From positions 248,001 to 312,000 of the forward strand of contig NZ_BMNN01000004.1 of assembly GCF_014646575.1 (NCBI RefSeq): a DNA stretch of 64,000 bases, written 5' to 3'. Below the pieces are notes generated by a model. It saw nothing but the letters and a program-made list of their open reading frames with translations, ran no database searches and was not told where the DNA came from. Origin of the DNA: Halopseudomonas pertucinogena. GTDB lineage: Bacteria > Pseudomonadota > Gammaproteobacteria > Pseudomonadales > Pseudomonadaceae. The translations under genes were made by a program, and so were the position numbers. Shown here piece by piece: positions 48,468-56,314 of this stretch. Positions within the stretch are counted from its first letter, which is position 1. The number at the start of each line of letters is the position of its first letter.

Positions 48468-49280
48468 TTATTGAATGCGGTAGCGGAAGGTGTTGCGGAT
48501 GCCGGGCACGTCTACCGGCTGGCCGTCGATCAGCCGTGGCTGGTAGCGGAAGCTGCGGGCGGCGGTCAGTGACGGGCGCTCGAACAGGGGGTCGTCACAG
48601 GCACCTTCGACCACCTGGGGATTCTTGACCCGGCCTTCCCGGGTGACCGTGTAGATTACCGTGCAGTCGCCTTCCAGACCGCGATCCAGCGCACGTCTCG
48701 GGTAACTCGGTGGCTGTTTGCTGATCGGCTGGTACTGGGCGATGGCCGCCGCTTCGGCGGCGCGTCGGGCGGCTTCGGCATTGGCTCTGGCCTGGGCTTC
48801 GGCGGCCTGGCGCTGCTGCTCGGCCAATGCCTGCTGTTCGGCCCGTTCGCGCTCCTGCTGCTCCCGGGCCAGCTGTTGCTGGCGTTCCCGTTCCTGCTCC
48901 TGTTGCCTGCGCTGCTCGGCCAGCCGCTGCTGCGCTTCGCGTTCCTTGTGTTCTTTCTGCTGCTGTTCTTCCAGGCGCTTGCGGGCGATGGCGGCGTGGT
49001 CGACCTGCGGCTCCTCAATCTGCGTGGGCTCGGGGTCCACGGCCACCGGTTCCACTGCCGGTGGCGGCACCGGTTCTGGCTCGGGGGCAGGAGCGGGCAG
49101 GGTGACCAGTTGGGTGATCATCACCGGCTGGTTGTGACCGGCCGGGGGCTCGGGTGACCAGCTGGCGTACAGGCCCCAGGCGGCAGCGGTGTGCAGGGCC
49201 AGGGTGGCGACCATTGGCAGCAGCCAGCTGCGCGGCTGGCAGGGACGTGGGCGGGGGCTGGTCGGGATCAGATCGTTCAT
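48468..49280 (-). CDS. TonB-like energy transducer with TolA-like helical middle
   Basis: A 270-residue protein: one N-terminal membrane helix (LLPMVATLALHTAAAWGLYASW, about residues 20-41), a Pro/Glu stretch (about 55-90), a long Gln/Glu/Arg/Ala-rich alpha-helix (about 93-185, repeated EQQRQ/AEQ patterns as in TolA) and a TonB C-terminal domain (YPRRALDRGLEGDCTVIYT..., about 195-270). The C-terminal domain marks it as TonB-family, while the middle is TolA-like. It would carry the proton-motive force energy from ExbBD to the receptor. It lies directly after exbD with a three-base gap. Confidence 0.9.
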   Translation of the reverse strand: MNDLIPTSPRPRPCQPRSWLLPMVATLALHTAAAWGLYASWSPEPPAGHNQPVMITQLVTLPAPAPEPEPVPPPAVEPVAVDPEPTQIEEPQVDHAAIARKRLEEQQQKEHKEREAQQRLAEQRRQQEQERERQQQLAREQQERERAEQQALAEQQRQAAEAQARANAEAARRAAEAAAIAQYQPISKQPPSYPRRALDRGLEGDCTVIYTVTREGRVKNPQVVEGACDDPLFERPSLTAARSFRYQPRLIDGQPVDVPGIRNTFRYRIQ

Positions 49281-49283
49281 GCG

Positions 49284-49724
49284 TCAGGGTGCCTCGGTAA
49301 TCAGGCCCAGCCGGGTGATACCGCCCTGTTGCAGCGCGGCCATGCCTTCGATCACCAGTCCGTAATCGGCGTGGCGGTCGGCACGGATGAACACCTGGGT
49401 CTCGGGCCGGGCGGCGACCAGGGCAGTGATGCGCTGGCGCATCTCTTCCAGTGAGCTGCTGCTGTCGCTGTACTGCTCGGTGTTGACCGTGTCGCCTTCG
49501 TTCCAGTGGTAGTTGCCCTGATCATCGATGGACAAGGTGACAATATTGAGAGGATCGTCATTGGCCAGGGCTTCGCTGGCGACCTTGGGCAGTTCGATCT
49601 GCACACCTTGGGTGAGCATGGGCGCAGTGACCATGAAGATCACCAGCAGCACCAGCATCACGTCGATATAGGGCACCACGTTCATTTCCGAATTGGGCCG
49701 CAGCCTTCTGCGTTGCGGGCGCAT
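49284..49724 (-). CDS. ExbD/TolR-family biopolymer transport protein
   Basis: A 146-residue protein with one membrane helix, VPYIDVMLVLLVIFMVTAPML (about 17-37), holding the proton-path Asp. The segment MNVVPYIDVMLVLLVIFMVT and the following TQGVQIELPK are closer to TolR than to classical ExbD. It forms the proton channel with the ExbB/TolQ-like partner. It lies between exbB and tonB with three-base gaps. Confidence 0.93.
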   Translation of the reverse strand: MRPQRRRLRPNSEMNVVPYIDVMLVLLVIFMVTAPMLTQGVQIELPKVASEALANDDPLNIVTLSIDDQGNYHWNEGDTVNTEQYSDSSSSLEEMRQRITALVAARPETQVFIRADRHADYGLVIEGMAALQQGGITRLGLITEAP

Positions 49725-49727
49725 GGC

Positions 49728-50411
49728 TTACTGCCCCGTCCGGCTGTGCAGACGCCGGTGCAGCAGCGCGGAGAACTGTTCGGCGAAGCTGTAGTAGCGG
49801 TTGATCAGACCCTCGGCGCGGGCGGCAAAGCGGTTGTAGGCGATCACCGCCGGAATCGCCGCGAACAGGCCGATGGCGGTGGCGATCAGCGCCTCGGCAA
49901 TGCCCGGGGCCACCGCCGCCAGGGTGGCCTGCTGGGTCTGGGACAGGCCGATAAAGGAGTTCATGATGCCCCACACGGTGCCGAACAGGCCGATATAGGG
50001 GCTGACCGAGCCGACCGTGGCGAGGAACGGCAGATGCTTTTCCAGCCGCTCCTCTTCCTGGGCGATGGCGATGCGCATGGCCCGCTGCACGCCTTCCATC
50101 ACTGCTTCCGGCTCACTCTGCTGCTCGCGCAGGTGGGCAAACTCGCTGTAACCGGCGTGGAAGATGCCCTCCACGCCGGAGCTGTCGGCCTGCTGTTGCT
50201 GGTACATCTGGCCAAGGTCGGTGTCCTTGGACCAGAAGCTGCGCTCGAAGCGCGTCAGCGAGCGCCGGGCGCTACCCATCAGGCTGCTGCGCTGGATGAT
50301 CAGGAACCAGGAGATCAGCGAGGCCAGTACCAGGATCAGCATGACCAGTTGGACCAGCAGGCTGGCTTCGGCGATCAGTGTCCAGGGGGACATGTTGGGG
50401 GAGTCGGACAT
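49728..50411 (-). CDS. ExbB/TolQ-family proton channel protein
   Basis: A 227-residue protein with three membrane helices. The N-terminus MSPWTLIAEASLLVQLVMLILVLASLISW reads like TolQ. The signature GLFGTVWGIMNSF (about residues 137-149) and the segment ALIATAIGLFAAIPAVIAYN (about 169-188) are shared by TolQ and ExbB. ATG at 50411. It is 11 bases after the phytase stop and precedes exbD and tonB. I call it ExbB-like by function in this locus, although its sequence leans to TolQ. Confidence 0.92.
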   Translation of the reverse strand: MSDSPNMSPWTLIAEASLLVQLVMLILVLASLISWFLIIQRSSLMGSARRSLTRFERSFWSKDTDLGQMYQQQQADSSGVEGIFHAGYSEFAHLREQQSEPEAVMEGVQRAMRIAIAQEEERLEKHLPFLATVGSVSPYIGLFGTVWGIMNSFIGLSQTQQATLAAVAPGIAEALIATAIGLFAAIPAVIAYNRFAARAEGLINRYYSFAEQFSALLHRRLHSRTGQ

Positions 50412-50421
50412 GGTGGTTTCC

Positions 50422-52404
50422 TCAATCCAGTTGCAGTGCGTCGGCAATGCTCTGCCAGGGCACGTATTTGTAGTTCTGATTGCCTTCGGGCAGGCGCTTG
50501 CGGCCGTCCTGCACCATCAGCATGCCCTGGGCCCACGGCCCGCCGAGATTGGCGGAGGTGACCTCCAGTCCGTCGGTCTCCGACACGCCATCAATACCCA
50601 GCGCACTGTTCAGGCCGATGCGGAAGTTGCCGCGCAGTTGATAGGGCGGTTCGGCATCGACCAGCACATAGCTGTCGTTACCCTGACTGGAGATCACCAG
50701 ATAGGGCTGCTCCGGATGCTGATAGAGGGCCAGCCCCTCGATATCGGCCTCGATCGCCCCGCCGACGCTGATCACCCGGGTCATCTCGGTGGAGGCATCC
50801 TCAGCGGCAGCCAGTGCCCAGACCGCTTCGCCTTCCTCGCCGATGAACAGGCGCTGGCGCAGGTCATCCACCACGCAGCCTTCGGGCTGGGTGGCGACGG
50901 CAAACTCGCGTACCAGCTGGCCGCGCAGTTCGCCCTGACTGCCGTCCAGGCGGTATTGCACAAAACGCCCGTCCTTGTCGTTGGCGATGGCATAGATGAC
51001 GCCGTTGCTGCTCTGGGCCATGCACAGACCGTAGATCTCATCCAGTTCGGTGGCGATCTGGCCCAGTTCGCTGAGCTGGCCGCTGGCCGGGTCGATGGCA
51101 AATACCTGCAGACTGTTGTGGTCGCGGTTGCTGGCCACCGCCAGATCCACCCGCGCCGCGCCGAGCTGGAAGCCGTGGCGCACATCGACATTGTTCAGCC
51201 GACCGCTGGCCAGATACTGCAGCTGGCGACCCTGCAGGTCGTAGACCGCCAGGCCGTTGCGCTTGTCGGTGCCCAGCACCCGGGACTGGGCAGGGTCGCT
51301 CGGGTGCAGCCAGATTGCCGGGTCATCGGCGGCATCGCCGGGGCTGGGAATCGGATCGGTCTGCACGCTGGGCAGCACGACCGGCATCTCGGCTGCGGCG
51401 GGCCGGGCGCTGGCCGACCAGTTGATGCGGGTCTGATACAGGCTGCCGTCATCGCCATCGACCAGCAGCAGGTCGACCTGCTGGGCTTGTTGGCTCTGCT
51501 GGTCATGGCTGCGGGCGGTCAGGCGTTCCGGCTCGGTGGTGCCGGACAGCGGCTGCGGCGGCAGGCTGTGCCAGCCGTCCTCGGTCAACTGATAGGCATG
51601 CAACTGGCGGGCGTCGGCGTCCAGTGCCAGCAGGCCACCGGGAACCACCGCCAGCCCGGCGACCATCTCCTGCAACTGGCCAAAGGGCGTGACCATGTCC
51701 ACCGGCTGGCGGCTCTGTTCCGCCTCCGGGTGGGCACCGTAGGCCCAGATGCCGACACTTTCCTCGCTGACATACAGCAGGTGCTGCTGGTCATCCACCG
51801 CGCAGTGTTCGCTTTCCGGCGGCAGGCGCAGGGTGCGCACATGGGCGGCGTTGTTCAGCAGGCCATCCGGGCTGGCCACCAGCCACTGGTCGCCCATGCC
51901 TTCCTCACCGATGATGAACAGGTGCAGGTTGGCCGACTCGTCCTGATACAGACACAGGTTCTCGATGCGGTAGTCGCTGGCGGGCAGTACCAGTTGCTGG
52001 TGCACCCGCAGGTTGGCCGCATCGGCCACTAACAGGGTCGGTTGCTGGCTGGCGGTGTGGGTGCTGGCGATCAGCAGTCGCTCGCCGTGGCGGCGGGCAT
52101 CCAGGGTGTAGAAGTTGCCGGGGTGGCGGGCCTGCTGCTGGCCGTCGGCATCCAGCAGCCAGATGCCTTCGGCGTCGGCGGCCAGGCGCTGGTCGTGGTC
52201 CAGCAGCAGCCAGGATTCGGCGCGGCTGGCGCTGGCCGGAGTCCAGGCTTGTAGCTGTGGTGGCTGCGGGGTGCTGGCGGCTGCACTGCTGGCTTGAGGG
52301 GTGGGGCGGCTGTCAGCGCCCGGCCCGGGGTCGGCGGAGCAGGCGGCCAGCAGGCCAGTCAGGGCCAGGGCGGCCAGTGGGGTGAGGCGAAATCCGTGGG
52401 GCAT
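50422..52404 (-). CDS. dual-domain beta-propeller phytase, lipoprotein
   Basis: A 660-residue protein with a lipoprotein signal ending LLAAC (about residue 21). Residues about 335-655 form a complete beta-propeller phytase: DDPAIWLHP, SRVLGTDKRNGLAVYD, LNNVDVRHGF, EGCVVDD, FIGEEGEAVWAL and a later EGLALY. Residues about 35-325 look like a second, incomplete propeller (for example FIIGEEGMGDQWLV and HCAVDDQQHLLYVSEESVGIW). The family hydrolyses phytate with calcium, releasing phosphate. Such dual-domain forms occur in other bacteria, where the N-terminal part helps activity. It follows a TonB-dependent receptor of the type often found beside these phytases. Confidence 0.93.
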   Translation of the reverse strand: MPHGFRLTPLAALALTGLLAACSADPGPGADSRPTPQASSAAASTPQPPQLQAWTPASASRAESWLLLDHDQRLAADAEGIWLLDADGQQQARHPGNFYTLDARRHGERLLIASTHTASQQPTLLVADAANLRVHQQLVLPASDYRIENLCLYQDESANLHLFIIGEEGMGDQWLVASPDGLLNNAAHVRTLRLPPESEHCAVDDQQHLLYVSEESVGIWAYGAHPEAEQSRQPVDMVTPFGQLQEMVAGLAVVPGGLLALDADARQLHAYQLTEDGWHSLPPQPLSGTTEPERLTARSHDQQSQQAQQVDLLLVDGDDGSLYQTRINWSASARPAAAEMPVVLPSVQTDPIPSPGDAADDPAIWLHPSDPAQSRVLGTDKRNGLAVYDLQGRQLQYLASGRLNNVDVRHGFQLGAARVDLAVASNRDHNSLQVFAIDPASGQLSELGQIATELDEIYGLCMAQSSNGVIYAIANDKDGRFVQYRLDGSQGELRGQLVREFAVATQPEGCVVDDLRQRLFIGEEGEAVWALAAAEDASTEMTRVISVGGAIEADIEGLALYQHPEQPYLVISSQGNDSYVLVDAEPPYQLRGNFRIGLNSALGIDGVSETDGLEVTSANLGGPWAQGMLMVQDGRKRLPEGNQNYKYVPWQSIADALQLD

Positions 52405-52468
52405 GGTGCGTCCGTCTGGTCAGGTGTACAAAGTGCCCGGGCCACGCTGGGGCGGCCCGGGCAGCAGG

Positions 52469-54994
52469 TCAGAAGTGGGTCAGGGTCAGGCCGAGCTTGT
52501 AGCTGGGGCCGTATTCCTCGTACTGGCTGTTGTAGCGGCGCTTGCCGGTGTAGACGTAATAGGATTCGTCGGTCAGGTTCTGCGCCTCGAAGAACAGCTG
52601 CAGGTTGTCGCGCAGGAAGTAGCTGGCGCTGAAGTCGACAAACAGCTGGTCGTCCACCTTGTAGTCGTAGCGTGAGTCGAGCACGTCGCCGACCTCATCC
52701 AAGTAGTTGGATTTGTAGTTGGTCGACAGGCGCAGGCTGAGCTTGTCGTTCTCCCAGCCGACGGTCAGGTTGCCGGTAACATCCGACTGGCCGGGCAGGC
52801 GGATACTGCGGCTACGCATGGCACCCAGATCCGGGTCGAACTGCTCGATATCCGCATCGGAGCTGGTGAAGGTGGTGTTGGCATTGAGCAGCAGGCCGTT
52901 CCATGGGGCGGGCAGCCAGCTGAACTTCTGCGAGTAAGCCAGCTCCAGACCGTAGACCTTGGCGCTGTCGCCGTTGAGCGAGGTGATCGCCTCGCTGAAG
53001 CCCACATAGTCACCGGTACCGGCGATGTCGGCGGTGTAGACGAAGTGGTCGATGTCCTTGTAGAACAGGAAGGCGGACACCGCACCGGCACGGCCCATGT
53101 AGTGCTCGATACCCAGGTCGAAGTTGCTCGACTCCATGGGTTTGAGGTTGGGGTTGCCGAACTCCGCCTCGTCGTCATCCAGCACGAAACCGGGGAACAG
53201 CTGGCCGAAGGTTGGACGCACCACGCTGTTGGTCCAGGCGGCGCGGATCTGGGTGCTGTCGTTGAGCTGGTAGATGGCGTGGAGACCGGGCAGCCAGTGG
53301 TCGTATTTCTCGCTGGTGTTGTTGGCCACGAAATCGCCCTGATCCAGACCGGTGCCCCGGGCCTTGAGGCGGGTGCTCTCGTAGCGCAGACCGGCGATGA
53401 TGCGCAGGTCGTCGATATCCAGGGTGTTCATCACATAGGCGGCGTTGATGTCCTCCTCGATGGTGAAGTCGTTGATGCGCGACTCCTCCTCATCGTAGAA
53501 GTCCGCCCGATCCAGACCGCTGATCAGGTTCTTCACCGCGCTGTCGGAAATGCGCGGGCCGAAGCGGCCCAGACCATAGTCGGTGCTGCCCCGGCTGAAC
53601 TGCGACAGGTTCAGCTGCTGGTCGGTAAAGCCCAGCTCATCGAAGTCCTCGTAGACCCAGACGTCCAGATCGTTGTCCTTTTCCCGGCGGCTGAGCTTGC
53701 CGCCGAAGGCCAGCTGCGAGGGCAGGCCGCTGAACTGGAAGTCGCGGGTCAGGTCGAGCTTGATGTTCTTCTCGGTATCGGTGGTGTCCTGCTTTTCCCA
53801 CTCGACCTCGGTCAGGCTGAAGTTGTTGGCGTCGTACAGCGCCTGGTCGGCGCGGATGCGCGGCTTGCGGGCGCTGCCGTAACCGACGCCGGTGAAGTCA
53901 TCGTCGGCCTCGAAGGCAGCATTGCCGATACCGCCGGGGCTGTCCTCACCGGCCTTGCTGTAACCGGCCTGGGCGCTGATGCCCCAGTCGCCGAGCTGGC
54001 GCTTGCCACCGAACACGAAGCTCATGACCTTCTGGGTTTCTTCCCGGGCCTTGAGTTCACGCACTGCCTCGGCATCGCCCAGCTCACCGGGCAGTTGCGG
54101 GTCGGCGAACTCGGTCACCAGGGCCTGACGGATCTCATCATCCTTGTAGCGGCTGTACAGACTGCGGAACCAGACCTCGCTGTGTTCGTCCGGACGGTAG
54201 TCCAGGTTCAGACCCAGGCCGGTGCGCTCCCGGGTGATGTCGTAGCGGCGCTGCTCCACTTCCTCCAGCCGGTTGTCGTCATCGAAATCCCAGGCACCGC
54301 CGGTCTCGACGTTGTCCGAGCCGAACTTGCGTTCCTGCCAGCTGAAGGCGGTGGCGATGCCGAAGTTGTCCACGCCGTCGCCGATGCTGAAGCGGTTGCT
54401 GAAAGCACCGGACAGCTTGGGGCTTTCCTTGCCGGTATTCTCGTCGTGGCTGCCTTCGGCGCTGAGGCTGTAGAACAGGCCGTCATGGTCGAAGGCCGAC
54501 AGGCTTTCCACCTCGATGGTGCCGCCCAGGGAGTTGGCGTCCATGTCCGGGGTCAGGGTCTTGACCACTGACAGCGACTGCACCAGTTCGCTGGGCAGTA
54601 CGTCCATGGCCACCGCCCGGCGGTCGTCCTCGGGGGCCGGCACCAGGGTACCGTTGATGGTCACGCTGTTCAGATCCGAGCCCAGTCCGCGGACCCGCAC
54701 AAAGCGGCCTTCGCCCTGGTCGCGCTCGACCGACAGGCCGGGAATGCGCTGCAGGGCCTCGGCGGCGTTGTCGTCCGGCAACTGACCGATGGCATCGGCG
54801 TGCACCACGCTCTTGATGGTGTTGGCGCGGCGCTGATCATCCAGCGCCTGCTCGAGTTGTGCGGCCTGGCCGATCACGTCGACCACTTCGGGCTGTGCTT
54901 GCTGCGCCTGCAGTGAGGCGCTTGCGGTAATGGCCAGCGCCAGTGCGCTGAGGCGGAGCCCGGGGCTCCGGATCGGGGCGTGTTGCACGGACAT
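52469..54994 (-). CDS. TonB-dependent receptor of the Caulobacter/Xanthomonas type, putative inositol phosphate uptake
   Basis: An 841-residue outer membrane receptor. After the signal peptide a TonB box-like EVVDVIG lies near residues 36-42. The plug shows IGQLPDDNAAEALQRIPGLS and RVRGLGSDLNSVTINGTLVP, characteristic of the TIGR01782 TonB receptor family, and the barrel ends SYKLGLTLTHF. This receptor class is often genetically linked to beta-propeller phytases, and the phytase gene follows here after 64 bases. The ligand (phytate or partly dephosphorylated inositol phosphates) is inferred from context. It is the first gene of the cluster. Confidence 0.93.
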   Translation of the reverse strand: MSVQHAPIRSPGLRLSALALAITASASLQAQQAQPEVVDVIGQAAQLEQALDDQRRANTIKSVVHADAIGQLPDDNAAEALQRIPGLSVERDQGEGRFVRVRGLGSDLNSVTINGTLVPAPEDDRRAVAMDVLPSELVQSLSVVKTLTPDMDANSLGGTIEVESLSAFDHDGLFYSLSAEGSHDENTGKESPKLSGAFSNRFSIGDGVDNFGIATAFSWQERKFGSDNVETGGAWDFDDDNRLEEVEQRRYDITRERTGLGLNLDYRPDEHSEVWFRSLYSRYKDDEIRQALVTEFADPQLPGELGDAEAVRELKAREETQKVMSFVFGGKRQLGDWGISAQAGYSKAGEDSPGGIGNAAFEADDDFTGVGYGSARKPRIRADQALYDANNFSLTEVEWEKQDTTDTEKNIKLDLTRDFQFSGLPSQLAFGGKLSRREKDNDLDVWVYEDFDELGFTDQQLNLSQFSRGSTDYGLGRFGPRISDSAVKNLISGLDRADFYDEEESRINDFTIEEDINAAYVMNTLDIDDLRIIAGLRYESTRLKARGTGLDQGDFVANNTSEKYDHWLPGLHAIYQLNDSTQIRAAWTNSVVRPTFGQLFPGFVLDDDEAEFGNPNLKPMESSNFDLGIEHYMGRAGAVSAFLFYKDIDHFVYTADIAGTGDYVGFSEAITSLNGDSAKVYGLELAYSQKFSWLPAPWNGLLLNANTTFTSSDADIEQFDPDLGAMRSRSIRLPGQSDVTGNLTVGWENDKLSLRLSTNYKSNYLDEVGDVLDSRYDYKVDDQLFVDFSASYFLRDNLQLFFEAQNLTDESYYVYTGKRRYNSQYEEYGPSYKLGLTLTHF

Positions 54995-55061
54995 GGTGGT
55001 TCTCCCTGGATAAATGCGGCCTCTGCGGGGCCGTCCTGGGAGTGCAGGTTAGGCAGGACAG

Positions 55062-55079
55062 ATGTCAGTTCTGTGACCA
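55062..55079 (-). promoter_or_regulatory. possible Pho box upstream of the phytase-receptor operon
   Basis: Read on the minus strand, TGGTCACAGAACTGACAT has two imperfect copies of CTGTCAY spaced by four bases, the 11-base period of PhoB sites, matching the 18-base consensus at 13 positions. It is 68 bases upstream of the receptor ATG. The matches are imperfect, so it is only a candidate. Confidence 0.4.
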
Positions 55080-55177
55080 TGTTGGGGCTAACGGGCGTTA
55101 AAAGCCCCTATCTGGATGGGAAAAGTCCGATTTTGAGCTGATTTGACCCTGTGTGATGGATCTTTCAGATGCTGCCC

Positions 55178-55294
55178 CTATGGATTGCCGCGCCCTGCGG
55201 GCTCGCAATGACGGCAGGGGCGGCAGCACGGAGCGGACACCTTGTACTTCCACGTCATTGCGAGGAGCGCAGCGACATGGCAATCCATGGCCCC
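55178..55294. repeat. palindromic intergenic element with CGTCATTGCGAG core
   Basis: A left arm (about 55178-55214, with TGGATTGCC and CGCAATGACGG) and a right arm (about 55253-55294, with CGTCATTGCGAG and GGCAATCCAT) are imperfect inverted copies. The CGTCATTGCGAGG-to-GCAATCC pattern is that of a repeat family widespread in bacterial intergenic regions. Spurious open frames in it are typical of this family. It lies between the receptor and the GGDEF gene; the rest of the gap 54995-55396 holds only the possible Pho box. Confidence 0.75.
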
Positions 55295-55396
55295 ATCCGC
55301 CGGTAACTGCCCTGAGCCGATATGACCCCCCACCCCTGCAACCGGATTGTCATCAACTGCTGGTTAGCTGGCGGGCAGATAAAGGAGGAAAGCCGA

Positions 55397-56314
55397 ATGA
55401 CATCCATGCTGAGCATGCATCGTTTCAAGCTGGTCGGCCTGCTGGTGGCGGCCAATACCGGCTTGCTGCTGCATCTCATGGCGGGCGAAATCAAGCCGGT
55501 GGCGCTGTGGGACTGGCTGGATATCGCCGGTGAGGGCGGCTCGGCGGTATTGCTGCTGGTGTGGATCGGCCTGCTGCTCAAGAGTCGCCCGGCGGGTTTT
55601 GTCACCAACCTGCTGTTCTTCGGGCTGGGCTGCCTGTTCTTCAGTCTGTTCATGGATACCGTGGACGAGTTCATCGCTCTGCCCGATGCGGTGAGCTGGG
55701 ACGGCTGGCTGGAGTCCGGGCCCATGCCGGTGGGCTTCGTGCTGATGACCCTGGGCATCTTCCACTGGCACCGGGAGCAACTGGCGATCAACGAGCAGAT
55801 GCGCAACCGCGAGCGGCTGTTCCGCGAGCATCGTCAGTTCGACAAGGTCACTCCGCTGGGCGACGCCAACTACCTGCGAGCGCAGTTGCAACTGGCGCTC
55901 AACGAGGCAGCGGAAAACCGTCAGCCGGTATCGTTGATCATGCTGGATATGGATTCATTCAGCCGCATCAACCGTGAATACGGGCATGCCGAAGGGGATC
56001 GACTGCTGCAGGTGCTGACCCAGCTGCTGCTGCTCAACCTGCGTCAGCATGACCTGCTGTGCCGCCTGGCGGGTGACAGGTTCGTGGTGATACTGCCGCA
56101 TACCGGCGAGCGTCAGGCACAGGTGCTGGCGGGAGAGCTGCGCGATGCGGTGCGGTGCCTGGCCTACAAGAGCAGCCGCCACGGCGAGCGTATCGAGCTG
56201 TCTGCCAGCGTGATGGCACTGATGGCCCGGGACGAGGATACGGAAACCCTGCTGGAGCGGCTGCATATCGGTCTGGCCCGTGCCCGGCAGAGTCTGATGG
56301 TGCAGCATGCCTAG
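55397..56314 (+). CDS. membrane GGDEF-domain protein with degenerate catalytic motif
   Basis: A 305-residue protein with about four N-terminal membrane helices (residues about 8-130) and a GGDEF domain (about 145-300). The catalytic motif reads AGDRF in CRLAGDRFVVIL instead of GGDEF, so diguanylate cyclase activity is doubtful. The inhibitory-site RxxD is kept: RQHD lies exactly five residues before AGDRF, which allows c-di-GMP binding. The start at 55397 follows AAAGGAGG. It overlaps the AraC gene by eight bases. Confidence 0.88.
   Translation: MTSMLSMHRFKLVGLLVAANTGLLLHLMAGEIKPVALWDWLDIAGEGGSAVLLLVWIGLLLKSRPAGFVTNLLFFGLGCLFFSLFMDTVDEFIALPDAVSWDGWLESGPMPVGFVLMTLGIFHWHREQLAINEQMRNRERLFREHRQFDKVTPLGDANYLRAQLQLALNEAAENRQPVSLIMLDMDSFSRINREYGHAEGDRLLQVLTQLLLLNLRQHDLLCRLAGDRFVVILPHTGERQAQVLAGELRDAVRCLAYKSSRHGERIELSASVMALMARDEDTETLLERLHIGLARARQSLMVQHA

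Noticed and set aside
53045-54571. Plus-strand open frame of 508 codons opposite the phytase-linked receptor
   Set aside because: Antisense shadow of a complete TonB-dependent receptor.
55098-55283. Small minus-strand open frame with an APRNDVEVQG-like segment
   Set aside because: This is the typical false translation of the CGTCATTGCGAG repeat.
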